Shown in pieces: positions 19,532-27,675 of a DNA stretch of 45,121 bases (positions within the stretch are counted from its first letter, which is position 1; each line of letters opens with the position of its first letter). This DNA comes from Pseudomonadota bacterium. Lineage in GTDB: Bacteria > Myxococcota_A > UBA796 > SXON01. Under the pieces are notes generated by a model, which was given only the letters and a program-made list of their open reading frames with translations, was not told the origin of the DNA and made no database searches. The position numbers were made by a program, and so were the translations under genes. The DNA lies in NCBI GenBank assembly GCA_005778355.1, contig SXON01000203.1, positions 1 through 45,121 of the forward strand. The letters run 5' to 3'.

Positions 19532-19560
19532 TTGACGGCGCTCGCATGCGCGCGTAGGTA
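19532..19560 (+). promoter_or_regulatory. Putative leaderless promoter of RHH/PIN module 1
   Basis: TTGACG (19532-19537), a 17-nt spacer, then TAGGTA (19555-19560), 6 nt before the antitoxin ATG at 19567. No Shine-Dalgarno is present. GTATGCA is repeated in tandem between the -10 and the start codon, and a GCATGC palindrome lies in the spacer, both plausible autoregulatory sites. Confidence 0.5.
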
Positions 19561-19566
19561 TGCAGT

Positions 19567-19806
19567 ATGCACCGCATCACCATCTCCCTGCCCGATGAGC
19601 TGGCCTCGGTGGTGGCCGACCAGGCCGAGCGGGACGGCACCTCGGTGTCCGAGGTCGTCCGTCGTGCGGTCGTCCTCGCGTACGCGAGCGACGACCAGAC
19701 GCCGGCGCTCCCGTTCGCGGCACTGGGACGCAGCGGGCAGACGACGACCGCGCGTGATGCCGAGGCCATCCTGGCCCGGGAGTGGACGCCTGCTCGCCAT
19801 CGTTGA
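19567..19806 (+). CDS. RHH (CopG-type) antitoxin of a PIN toxin-antitoxin module
   Basis: 79 residues. MHRITISLPDELASVVADQAERDGTSVSEVVRRAV is a canonical ribbon-helix-helix: a beta strand ITISLP, helix A, a turn at GTSVSE, then helix B. The C-terminal half (FAALGRSGQTTTARDAEAIL) is the typical toxin-binding tail of VapB-like antitoxins. It overlaps the PIN toxin gene in a different frame. Expected to bind DNA upstream of its own gene and neutralise the toxin. Confidence 0.85.
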   Translation: MHRITISLPDELASVVADQAERDGTSVSEVVRRAVVLAYASDDQTPALPFAALGRSGQTTTARDAEAILAREWTPARHR

Positions 19807-20200
19807 CACCGGCCCGCTCTACGCGGCGGTCGATGCCGACGACATCGACCACGCCCGCTGCATCGCGGCGATGAGTCGCCCCGGGCTCCGCCTCGTTGTG
19901 CCCGCGATGGTGGTGGCCGAGGCCACCCACCTGGTCGGCGCCCGCATGGGCCCGAGGGTCGAGGCCGCCTTCCTGAGAGGCCTCCGGGCGGTGCGGATCG
20001 AGCCGCCACGGCCGGATGATCTCGACCGCATGGCGGAGCTGGTCGAGCAGTACGGCGACTTCCCGCTGGGCGGCACCGGCGCCGCCGTGATTGCCCTCGC
20101 GGAGCGACTGGGCACCGACGTCGTTCTCAGCCTCGACCGGCGACACATGCTGGCCGTGCGGCTGAAGTCGGGGGCGTCGCTCAACTTGTTTCCCGAGTAG
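19757..20200 (+). CDS. PIN-domain (VapC-like) toxin
   Basis: About 147 residues if ATG 19757 is used. The real start may lie closer to CTG 19790, because the conserved part begins LLAIVDTGPLYAAVDADD. PIN landmarks: the first acidic site in IVDTGPLYA, the conserved Glu in VPAMVVAEATHLVG, Asp residues in PRPDDLDRMAELVEQYGDFPLGGTGAAVIALAERL, and the last in VLSLDRRHML. VapC-type proteins are Mg-dependent ribonucleases acting mostly on tRNA or rRNA. It overlaps the antitoxin by about 50 bp or less depending on start, the usual coupled arrangement. Target unknown. Confidence 0.85.
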   Translation: MPRPSWPGSGRLLAIVDTGPLYAAVDADDIDHARCIAAMSRPGLRLVVPAMVVAEATHLVGARMGPRVEAAFLRGLRAVRIEPPRPDDLDRMAELVEQYGDFPLGGTGAAVIALAERLGTDVVLSLDRRHMLAVRLKSGASLNLFPE

Positions 20201-20215
20201 TCCTTCGAGGCTGCG

Positions 20216-21640
20216 CTACCACCCCCGCCGCATCCGCCCCACCGCCTCCACGATCTCCGCCTCGTCGAGACAGGCAAACCCGAGCCGCACGAAGGGCCGT
20301 GGCACGTGGTCAAACGCGTACTCCCGCGCGGTGGTGAACTCGACCCCCAGCGCCCGTGCGCGGGCCGCCCAGGCGTCCACGTCGATGCCGGGCGCGTGCA
20401 CCCAGAGGGCCATGCCACCCGGGGGGTCGTTCGGCTCCAGGCGAGGCCCGAACGAGGCCGCGAGCGCCGCGAGCAGGGTGGCCCGCCGCCGCTGGTACAC
20501 GCGGCGACTCCGGCGGATGTGGCGCCCGAGGGACCCATCGAGGATCAGCTCGGCCACGGCGCGCTCGGTCACGTGGTCGCCCTGGCGATCCACGAGGCGC
20601 CGGTAGGCCGACAGTCTCTCGATGACCGGTGGCGGTGCCACCGCGAAACCCACCCGCAGGCCCGGCGCCAGCGCCTTCGACAGTGTGCCCACGTAGGCCA
20701 CGGCGCCTCGCGTGTCGGCCGAGGCCAGCGGCAGCACCGGTCGACCGACATAGTGAAACTCGTGGTCGTAGTCGTCCTCGATCACCATCCACCGGCGCTC
20801 GGCGGCGAGGCTCAAAAGGCGAGCGCGACGCGACGGCGAGAGGACGGCGCCGGTGGGGTACTGGTGGTGGGGTGTCAGGTACACCGCCCGGATGGACACG
20901 AGGCGAGACAGGGCCTCGACGTCCACTCCGGCCTCGTCCACCGGCACCGGGACCACCTCGAGACCGGCTTCTCGGAACACCGCCCAGGCGGGACCGTAGC
21001 CAAAGCGCTCCACCGCCACCCGGTCGCCCGGTCGCAAGACGGCGCGCGCGAGCAGGTACAGCGCCCCCTGCGATCCCCGGGTGACGATGATGCCCCCGGG
21101 TGATGGTCGCACCCCCCGCGTCTCCGCGAGCCAGTCCGACAGCGCCGCCAATAGCGTAGGTTCTCCAGCTGTGTCTGCATAGTCGACCAGCGCCCGCCCG
21201 GTGCCGGCCAGCGCGCGTCGCCAGGCCCGGGCGAGGCTGTCGAGTGGCAAGACGCGGAGGTCGGGCTGCCCACCCGACATGCGAAGCATGCGCGGGTGAC
21301 TGGGCAAGGGCCACATGGCCTCCTTGCCCGTTTCCACGGGCGGCGGCAGTGGGAACGCCGCCCGTGGAGACGTCCTCGCCGCGCGAGCAGTCTCCTGCGC
21401 GGTCGCCGCCACGAAGGCGCCGCTCCCAGCCCGTAGCCGGATCCAGCCCTCGGCCTCCAGCTCGGCGAAGGCGGCCACCACCGTCTTTCGATTGAGATCG
21501 AGGGCCTTCGCCAGCTCCCGCGTTCCCGGCAGTCGTTCGCCCAGCGCGAGGCGCCCCGAGCGGATGTCGGCGGCGATCGCGTCGACGAGGTCGGCCGCGC
21601 CGGAGACGGCGGATCGGGGTGCCCATGCCGAACGAGCCAT
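20216..21640 (-). CDS. MocR/PdxR-type GntR regulator with aminotransferase domain
   Basis: 474 residues from ATG 21640. The N-terminal winged helix reads ADLVDAIAADIRSGRLALGERLPGTRELAKALDLNRKTVVAAFAELEAEGWI (quoted in parts: LPGTRELAKALDLNRKTVV is the recognition region). A linker then leads to a fold-type I aminotransferase domain with IIVTRGSQGALYLLARAVL, VIEDDYDHEFHY, and the PLP-lysine region YVGTLSKALAPGLRVGF. Known relatives use PLP or amino-acid adducts as ligands and control pyridoxal or amine metabolism. It is divergent from the PaiB-like/GNAT fusion with 113 bp between, so that gene is the likely target. Confidence 0.9.
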   Translation of the reverse strand: MARSAWAPRSAVSGAADLVDAIAADIRSGRLALGERLPGTRELAKALDLNRKTVVAAFAELEAEGWIRLRAGSGAFVAATAQETARAARTSPRAAFPLPPPVETGKEAMWPLPSHPRMLRMSGGQPDLRVLPLDSLARAWRRALAGTGRALVDYADTAGEPTLLAALSDWLAETRGVRPSPGGIIVTRGSQGALYLLARAVLRPGDRVAVERFGYGPAWAVFREAGLEVVPVPVDEAGVDVEALSRLVSIRAVYLTPHHQYPTGAVLSPSRRARLLSLAAERRWMVIEDDYDHEFHYVGRPVLPLASADTRGAVAYVGTLSKALAPGLRVGFAVAPPPVIERLSAYRRLVDRQGDHVTERAVAELILDGSLGRHIRRSRRVYQRRRATLLAALAASFGPRLEPNDPPGGMALWVHAPGIDVDAWAARARALGVEFTTAREYAFDHVPRPFVRLGFACLDEAEIVEAVGRMRRGW

Positions 21641-21679
21641 GCGGCGAGCTAACGCCAGTCGCCACCGGAGGCGAAAACC

Positions 21680-21709
21680 GGACCATGACGTATTTCGATT
21701 CTGGACCAT
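21680..21709. promoter_or_regulatory. Direct repeat GGACCAT x2 between the MocR gene and the fusion gene
   Basis: GGACCAT occurs at 21680-21686 and 21703-21709, 23 bp apart start to start, about two helical turns. The known operators of MocR/PdxR regulators are often same-orientation repeats placed in the divergent intergenic region, so this is a candidate operator. Confidence 0.4.
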
Positions 21710-21753
21710 CTGCCGGGCCCGGCCCGGCGTAGGTGCAGGCACCCGGAGCCACC

Positions 21754-22794
21754 ATGTTTCTCGACCCCGAGCACCTCGACACCGCGCAGACCCTCGACCT
21801 CTTCCGCTCCTTGAAGCTCGTCCATCTCGCCGCCACCGGAGACGACGGCCCCGTGCTCCGCACCGTGCATCCCATCGTGTACGAGGGCGAGCTGTACTTC
21901 CATGGTGCCCCGCGAGGCGAGAAGATGGAGCTTCTCGGGCAGCCGGCCATGATCACCTGCGAAGACGTGCTGGCCACCATCCCCAGCTCGTGGATCCACC
22001 CCGAGCGCGCCTGCCCGGCCACCTCCTACTTCCTCTCGGCCCACGCGCGCGGCACGCTGGAAGGCGTCGACGACCTGCGGGTGAAAGCCGCGGTGCTCCA
22101 GCAGATGATGGCGGACTACCAGCCCGAGGGGGGGCACCGGCCGATCACGGCGGCCGACCCGATGTATGCGGCCGCCGTCCGCGGGATCGCGGTGGTGAAG
22201 CTCGCCGGCGCCACGCTCGTGGGGCGGCGAAAGGTGGGACAGAACCGGCCGGCGGAAACGCGCCAGGCGGTGATGCGCCACCTGTGGACGCGGGGCCAGG
22301 GCAACGATCTGCGAGCCATCGACGCGATGATCGACGCCGAGCCGACTCAGCTGCCGGCGTTCTTGAGCGGCCCGGCCCGGGAACGGTTGGCGGTGTCGCC
22401 CACCGCAGCCGACCTCGAAGGCGCGGTGAACCTGCTCGTCCAACACAGCTACTGGTACAACCACGATGTCCGGGAGGTGGCCACCCGCGCCCACCGGGGT
22501 TCCTGCGCCTGGGTGGTGGCCCGAGAGGGCGACCAGGTCGTGGGCACGGCCCGCGCCGTCGGCGACAACGCGCGTTTCGCCTACGTGATGGACGTGTGCG
22601 TGCGTCCGGAGAGCCGGGGACGGGGCCTCGCCACGCGGCTCATGGAGCTGCTCCTCGACCACCCCGCCATTCGACAGTGTCAACGCGTGGAGTTGCACAC
22701 GCGCGACGCGATGCGTGTTTACGAGCGGCTTGGCTTTGGACCGCTGGTCGACCCCGACTGGCGAGTGGCGATGCGCCTGGTGCGGGCCGCCTAG
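21754..22794 (+). CDS. PaiB-like FMN-binding domain fused to a GNAT acetyltransferase
   Basis: 346 residues from ATG 21754, with GGAG 8 nt upstream. Residues 1 to about 190 resemble the FMN-binding split-barrel family of PaiB/PNPOx-like proteins: LFRSLKLVHLAATGDDGPVL, LYFHGAPRGEKMELL, and CEDVLATIPSSWIHPE, then SYFLSAHARGTLEGVDD and MADYQPEGGHRPI. Residues about 225-346 form a GNAT domain, with VMDVCVRPESRGRGLATRLM carrying the acetyl-CoA pyrophosphate loop (R-G-R-G-L-A) and VYERLGFGPL near the end. In Bacillus, PaiA (acetyltransferase) and PaiB (FMN-type) are separate operon neighbours in polyamine metabolism; here similar domains are joined. Polyamine or amine acetylation is inference. Confidence 0.85.
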   Translation: MFLDPEHLDTAQTLDLFRSLKLVHLAATGDDGPVLRTVHPIVYEGELYFHGAPRGEKMELLGQPAMITCEDVLATIPSSWIHPERACPATSYFLSAHARGTLEGVDDLRVKAAVLQQMMADYQPEGGHRPITAADPMYAAAVRGIAVVKLAGATLVGRRKVGQNRPAETRQAVMRHLWTRGQGNDLRAIDAMIDAEPTQLPAFLSGPARERLAVSPTAADLEGAVNLLVQHSYWYNHDVREVATRAHRGSCAWVVAREGDQVVGTARAVGDNARFAYVMDVCVRPESRGRGLATRLMELLLDHPAIRQCQRVELHTRDAMRVYERLGFGPLVDPDWRVAMRLVRAA

Positions 22795-22830
22795 GCGTCG
22801 ACGCGCCCGGGACTGCGCTACGCTCGGGGC

Positions 22831-23913
22831 GTGACCCATTGCGCGTCCCTGCCCGGCCTCGTCCTTCTGGCGGCGTGCGCGCCCAGCGAGGGCGACTCGG
22901 TGGCCTCCTGCCCGGCATCGCCCGGTGTCGAGCGCTTCGACCTGCCCGTTGGTTACCGGGTTTTCGACACCGAGGTCGATGCCGCCTGGTCGGGCGGGGC
23001 ACGCACGGTGCCCGTGAATCTCTGGTACCCGACCGAGGCCAGGTCGGGGACCGCGGCCACCTACATTGGCCTGTTCACCGACGCGCAGTCGCTGGTCGAC
23101 GCGGCCTTCGCCGACCCGGCCCCAGGATGCACATTACCGCTGGTCGTGTACAGCCATGGCTCGCAGGCCTGGGGTGGAAACGCCTCGCCGCTGCTGCGCC
23201 ACCTGGTGGCGCAGGGTTGGGTGGCGGCGGCGCCCGACCACGTCGGCAACACGCTGGTCGACAACGTGGAGCCGCACCGTGCGAGCTACTCGTTCACCCG
23301 GGTGGCCGACGTGCTTGCGACGGTCGACGCGCTGGATGCGCTCGACCCCAGCGATGCGCTGTACCAGCGCGTGGACACCTCGCGCGTGCTGGTCGTTGGC
23401 CATAGCTACGGTGGCCAGACGGCGTGGATGATGTCGGGGCCCACCTTCGACGTGCCCACGCTCACGGCGCGCTGTGGCGCCGAGGAGGGTGGATGCACGG
23501 ACGCGGAGCTCGCCGTGTTCGCGGCAGGGGTGGACGATCCGCGCGTGGTGGGCGTCGTCCCGCTCGACGGCGACGCGCGGACCGGGCTGGTGTCCAACGG
23601 CTGGGCCGACGCCGAGGCCCCGATCTTCTACATGGCGCGGGCGCAGGACAACGACCAGGAGCCCTTCGTCCAGGCCGCCGCCGCCCGGCCGACGTGGGCG
23701 CGCTTCGACGGCGCCTGCCATGAAACCTTCACCAGCACGCCAGTGTCCTGCGAGAGCTTCGAGAAGGAGGAGGGCCTCGACGTCGTCGCGGTGTACCTCT
23801 CGGCCTTCGCAGCAGCGACGATGATGGGCGATGTATCGCCGAGCTACGCCGAGATCCTCGATGGGACGACGGCAGTCGACGAGCGAGTCACGGTGAGCGT
23901 CACCGACGACTGA
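22831..23913 (+). CDS. Alpha/beta-hydrolase lipoprotein
   Basis: 360 residues from GTG 22831. Signal VLLAAC gives lipobox Cys16. The nucleophile elbow is GHSYGG (residues 190-195, Ser192), preceded by an oxyanion-type LVVYSHGSQAWGG near 105-116 and a core strand VAAAPDHVGN. The likely histidine is in FDGACHETFT, near the C-terminus. The order and spacing resemble dienelactone-hydrolase/PAF-acetylhydrolase-like esterases (the segment VPVNLWYPTEARSG fits the latter). Predicted periplasmic or surface-anchored esterase or lipase-like enzyme; substrate unknown. The diguanylate cyclase gene follows. Confidence 0.85.
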   Translation: MTHCASLPGLVLLAACAPSEGDSVASCPASPGVERFDLPVGYRVFDTEVDAAWSGGARTVPVNLWYPTEARSGTAATYIGLFTDAQSLVDAAFADPAPGCTLPLVVYSHGSQAWGGNASPLLRHLVAQGWVAAAPDHVGNTLVDNVEPHRASYSFTRVADVLATVDALDALDPSDALYQRVDTSRVLVVGHSYGGQTAWMMSGPTFDVPTLTARCGAEEGGCTDAELAVFAAGVDDPRVVGVVPLDGDARTGLVSNGWADAEAPIFYMARAQDNDQEPFVQAAAARPTWARFDGACHETFTSTPVSCESFEKEEGLDVVAVYLSAFAAATMMGDVSPSYAEILDGTTAVDERVTVSVTDD

Positions 23914-23960
23914 GCGCGGGTGTGTCAAGTTGGCGCCCCGCCGGCCGTATACTCCAAGGT

Positions 23961-25814
23961 TTGGAAACCAGTCCGCTACCTCTGGATCCCAGCGCGATCC
24001 CCCTGGGCTTCGCGGCCCTCGCGGCGTTGGCGACGGCTCTTTTCGTGGGTGTCCGCGCCCACGGCGGGCCGCGCGCATGGACGCTGGTGGGGGTGTGCCT
24101 CGCGATCGGCGGCTGGCTGGGATGCCTGTTCGTGGCCTACGGCTGGTTCGATCCCCGGTTTGCACGCCTGTCCATCCTCTTCTCCACTTTCTGCGCGGTG
24201 CTCATCCCGCACTTCGCGGTGGCGATGGGGCATCCGCTGCCGCGGCGCGTGCTCTGGCGATGGCTGGTTCCCCACTACGCGGTCGCGCTGGTTCTCGCGT
24301 CGCTCGTGCTCGGCACGCGCTGGATCTGGGACGAGATGGGCTTCGTCGATGGCCGCTATTTCGAGACCTACGGCCCGGGGATCGCGGTCTTCGTCCCGTT
24401 CACGGTGGGGGGGTTCGGTTTCGCGAGCTACCGACTCGTCGCGGCCGCGCGGCGTGCCACCGGCACCGAGCGCCTCAGGCTGCACTGGGTCTTGCTCGGC
24501 ATCGGCGGCACGGTGGTGCTGTGCGTCGCCACCAACCTGATCCTCCCCGTGCTCGGATTCCAGGGCGCGATGCTGTTTGGACCGCTCAGCACCCTCATCC
24601 TGTTCGTCTGCACCGCCGTGGCGGTGGTCCGCTTCCAGCTCATGGGGATCCGCACCGTGCTCCACGTGACGGCCTCGTGGCTGGTGGTGTCGGTGATCGC
24701 CATGTTGCCCCTCGCCGCCCTCCTGGCGCTCTTCCGGCCCTGGCTGACTAGTCTCGGCTCCCCGGCCCACGCCGCGAGCCTGCTCTGTGCCTTCGTGGTG
24801 TTCCAGCAGTTCACCGCCCGCGTGCAGCCGCGGGTTGACCACTGGTTCGGCCGGGGGCGCCACCAGACGGCAGCCGCCGTTCGCCGGCTCGTCGAGGAGC
24901 TGGGCCACCTCGCGGAGCCCCGCGCGCTCTGCCAGCAGGTGATCCGCACCGTGGCGCTGTTTTACCCCCAGTCGGCAACCGTCTGGGTCGTGGCACCGGG
25001 CGAGCGATCACTGGTCCGCGCGGCGGGCTTCGGCGCGGAGAGCGCGCCCGAGCGGCTGGTCGTCGAGCAGATCGCCGGGGCGCCGCCATCGCTGGGCGTT
25101 TACGAGGTCGAGCGCGGAACGGGGCTGCACGGCCTCTTGCCCCCCGGGCACGGTCTCGCCCTCGCCATCCCGCTGGTGGTCGCCAACCGCCTGGTTGGGT
25201 TGCTCGGCGTCGGGCCCAAGCGAACACTAGCCCCTTACGACTCGGTCGACCAGGCGCTCCTGCGCTCGGTCGGCGCCTCCGCCGCCGTCTCGCTGGCCAA
25301 CGCGCTCACTTACCAGCAGGCGATTCGCGACCCGCTCACCGGCCTGTACAACCGGATGTTCGCCTCCGAGGTCTTGCACCAGGAGGTGGCCCGCGGGCAG
25401 CGACACGGCACGCCGTTTGGTCTCCTGCTCGTCGATCTCGACGATTTCAAGGAGGTCAACGACACCCATGGTCACCCCGCGGGCGACGCGGTCCTACTCG
25501 CGGTGGGCGAACGTCTCCGCGGTTGTGTGCGCGAGAGCGACGTGGTGGCGCGGCTCGGCGGCGACGAGTTCCTGGTGTTGCTCCGGGGTGTGGACGGCGA
25601 GCCCGGCGTGGCAGCGGCGGCGGCCACGGTCGAGGCGGCGATCCGGGCGACACCCGTGATCTTCGATGGGATCCCGATCGGGCTGGGTGCCTCTGTTGGC
25701 CAGGCGCTCTCCCCCACCTCGGGCACCGACGAGGCGACGCTGATGCGGGCGGTCGACGCCGACCTCTACGCGCGGAAGCGTGCGAAAGAAGGCACCTCGG
25801 CCGCGAGCAAATAG
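23961..25814 (+). CDS. Membrane GAF-GGDEF diguanylate cyclase
   Basis: 617 residues from TTG 23961; a GTG at 23922 would add 13. TTG is preferred because TATACT lies 7 nt upstream and the residues added by the longer start look unrelated to the family. The N-terminal part contains about eight hydrophobic segments, ending near VVFQQFTARVQPRVDHWFGRGR, as in 7TM/histidine-kinase-N sensors. A GAF-like domain follows (LVEELGHLAEPRALCQQVI to LVVANRLVGLLGVGPKR). The GGDEF domain starts at IRDPLTGLYNR, with LLVDLDDFKEVNDTHGH and RLGGDEFLVLL. The intact GGDEF signature and an I-site RESD exactly five residues before it indicate an active, product-inhibited c-di-GMP synthase. Signal sensed is unknown. 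Confidence 0.88.
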   Translation: METSPLPLDPSAIPLGFAALAALATALFVGVRAHGGPRAWTLVGVCLAIGGWLGCLFVAYGWFDPRFARLSILFSTFCAVLIPHFAVAMGHPLPRRVLWRWLVPHYAVALVLASLVLGTRWIWDEMGFVDGRYFETYGPGIAVFVPFTVGGFGFASYRLVAAARRATGTERLRLHWVLLGIGGTVVLCVATNLILPVLGFQGAMLFGPLSTLILFVCTAVAVVRFQLMGIRTVLHVTASWLVVSVIAMLPLAALLALFRPWLTSLGSPAHAASLLCAFVVFQQFTARVQPRVDHWFGRGRHQTAAAVRRLVEELGHLAEPRALCQQVIRTVALFYPQSATVWVVAPGERSLVRAAGFGAESAPERLVVEQIAGAPPSLGVYEVERGTGLHGLLPPGHGLALAIPLVVANRLVGLLGVGPKRTLAPYDSVDQALLRSVGASAAVSLANALTYQQAIRDPLTGLYNRMFASEVLHQEVARGQRHGTPFGLLLVDLDDFKEVNDTHGHPAGDAVLLAVGERLRGCVRESDVVARLGGDEFLVLLRGVDGEPGVAAAAATVEAAIRATPVIFDGIPIGLGASVGQALSPTSGTDEATLMRAVDADLYARKRAKEGTSAASK

Positions 25815-25818
25815 CCCC

Positions 25819-27636
25819 CTACTTCTGCGCCACGTCCCACTTCACGCGTTGCCAGGTGGCGGCGAGGGCGTCGTCGTCACTCACCACCGTGCGGCCCTCC
25901 TTCTCGATGGCGTCGATGAACCAGACGTAGTCGAACTTCCGGTCCTCCCGCTCGCGCTCCTCGGCGAAGTAGCGGATGAACTCGTTGGCGGGGAGCGTGC
26001 TGCGTCCCACCTTCTCCACGGTGGGGATGTCGAGGCCGAGCTTGCCCTCCGCGGGCCGGTAGGCGCGCCACACCACCTCCGAGCAGACGATGGCGTGCTC
26101 GGTGGCGAAGTCGAAGTCGAAGTCGTAGGGACGACCGAGCATGTCGAAGGCGGCGGCCACGGCCTGCGCCTTGGCGAGCTTCTCCAGGCGGGGTCGAATC
26201 GCGGCGAGGTAGTCGCCCGCAGCGTGGTCGAGGCTGTTGAGCACCACGCCCTCGCTGATCGCCTCGATCACCCGGGCCTCGTGACCGTCGACACCCTCGA
26301 TGTGTCGCGCCCACTCGATGGGGTGACGCCGCGCGAGCCACTGGGAAAAACTCAGCCCCTCGCCGCCCTGCGACGCCACCCAGGTCTGCACCGCCGGATC
26401 CGCGTCGAAGTACGCGGCGAGTTTCTCGGGGCTGCCGGTGTAGAGGATGGCGTGCGGCCAGAAACCGGGCAGGCCCACGTTCGACAAGTACCAGTTCTTC
26501 CGCGACACCATCACGTCGCCGGGTTCGAGGCGTTTCTCCATGGCCTCGAGCTGGTCGTGGGGGATCAGGTAGGTGCCGATGCGACGCACCCGGGTGTCGC
26601 CCATCCACTCGGCGAGCTCCGTCTGTGCAGGGAACCAGGCTCGTCGAAAGCCACGTTTCAGAAGCTGCGCGTCGCCCGCGAGCGACTCGGTGGTCTTCTC
26701 GAGGAAGCCGAGCGCGCGCAGTCGCGACAGGGAAAGGTCTATCTGTCGCCAGGCTGCGCCCGCGCCCACCCGGTTCGCCTCGGTGCGGGCGTCGAGGGCC
26801 TCGTCGAGGAGCCGGGCGTAGCCTGCGCCCGCTTGCACGCGCGCCTGGTCGCGGGCGCCGAGGATCTCGGAGCGGAACTTCGAGTAGCTCTGTGCCTCGT
26901 GCCCGAGCTCCTTGTGCGGCGCGTCGAGCAGGTGTTTCACGTCGTCGTTGCCGTCGACCGCCGCCACGAAACGATGCGCCTTCTCGACGAGCGACACCTC
27001 GGCGGCGAAGCTGATGAGGAAGCTCCGGAGGTGCCTGGGGCGACCCAGTCTCGAGGGGTCGAAGCGGTACCAGTCCTCGTGGAAGATCCGCACCTGGTCG
27101 AGGGCGAAGGCCTGGTCGTAGAGCGAGGCCCAGGCGTCCAGGAGTGATTTCTCCTTGTCGGCGCCGAGCAGCCCGTCGGGACCCGGTGCCATGGCGCCCG
27201 GGGCCTCCACGCGGGCCAGGAGCGCGTCCATCGAAGCGTTGAGCTCCACGAGCTTCTGCGCGTCGAGGTCGGCGGCGGCCTCGTAGTCGTGCGCCGAGAG
27301 CGCGGTGAGCGGGGCCGGGGTGGTGGTGTACCACACCCCCACGCGCACCAGCCCAGCGAGGGCAAGGAGCGCCAGCCCCACCATCGAGCGCACGCGCAGG
27401 GTGCGCCCCTGTGGCGTTTCTTCCCAGAGCTTGCCGTGCAGGGCCCGGCCGACGAGCACCAGCACGAGACTGATGAAGGCGTACACCGCGAACAGCCCGA
27501 GGGCGTCGGGAATCCACGGCATGCCGAGGTCGCTCATCCAGTAGCCGAGAGCCATGCCGAGAACGGCGGGAACGCCGAGCTCGCCGGTGAGGGTGAGCGC
27601 GGTCGCGAGACGATGCCGGGCAGAGGCGTCGAACAT
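25819..27636 (-). CDS. Membrane-anchored YiiX/NlpC-P60-like cysteine hydrolase
   Basis: 605 residues from ATG 27636. The N-terminus carries about three TM segments (LGVPAVLGMALGYWMSDLG, LFAVYAFISLVLVLVGRAL, MVGLALLALAGLVRVGVWY). A long helical middle region of about 250 residues follows. The C-terminal third has EPGDVMVSRKNWYLSNVGLPGFWPHAILYTG, with the conserved His near residue 394, and AIVCSEVVWRAY, with the candidate catalytic Cys near 516. This is the order seen in the permuted papain-like YiiX family, where Cys and His are used in reverse order to classic NlpC/P60. Acting on lipid or cell-wall amide bonds is inference. It converges on the GGDEF gene with 4 bp between. Confidence 0.8.
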   Translation of the reverse strand: MFDASARHRLATALTLTGELGVPAVLGMALGYWMSDLGMPWIPDALGLFAVYAFISLVLVLVGRALHGKLWEETPQGRTLRVRSMVGLALLALAGLVRVGVWYTTTPAPLTALSAHDYEAAADLDAQKLVELNASMDALLARVEAPGAMAPGPDGLLGADKEKSLLDAWASLYDQAFALDQVRIFHEDWYRFDPSRLGRPRHLRSFLISFAAEVSLVEKAHRFVAAVDGNDDVKHLLDAPHKELGHEAQSYSKFRSEILGARDQARVQAGAGYARLLDEALDARTEANRVGAGAAWRQIDLSLSRLRALGFLEKTTESLAGDAQLLKRGFRRAWFPAQTELAEWMGDTRVRRIGTYLIPHDQLEAMEKRLEPGDVMVSRKNWYLSNVGLPGFWPHAILYTGSPEKLAAYFDADPAVQTWVASQGGEGLSFSQWLARRHPIEWARHIEGVDGHEARVIEAISEGVVLNSLDHAAGDYLAAIRPRLEKLAKAQAVAAAFDMLGRPYDFDFDFATEHAIVCSEVVWRAYRPAEGKLGLDIPTVEKVGRSTLPANEFIRYFAEEREREDRKFDYVWFIDAIEKEGRTVVSDDDALAATWQRVKWDVAQK

Positions 27637-27675
27637 CCCGCGGGGGTAACCGCCCTTGAGATAGGAGGCGGGTCC

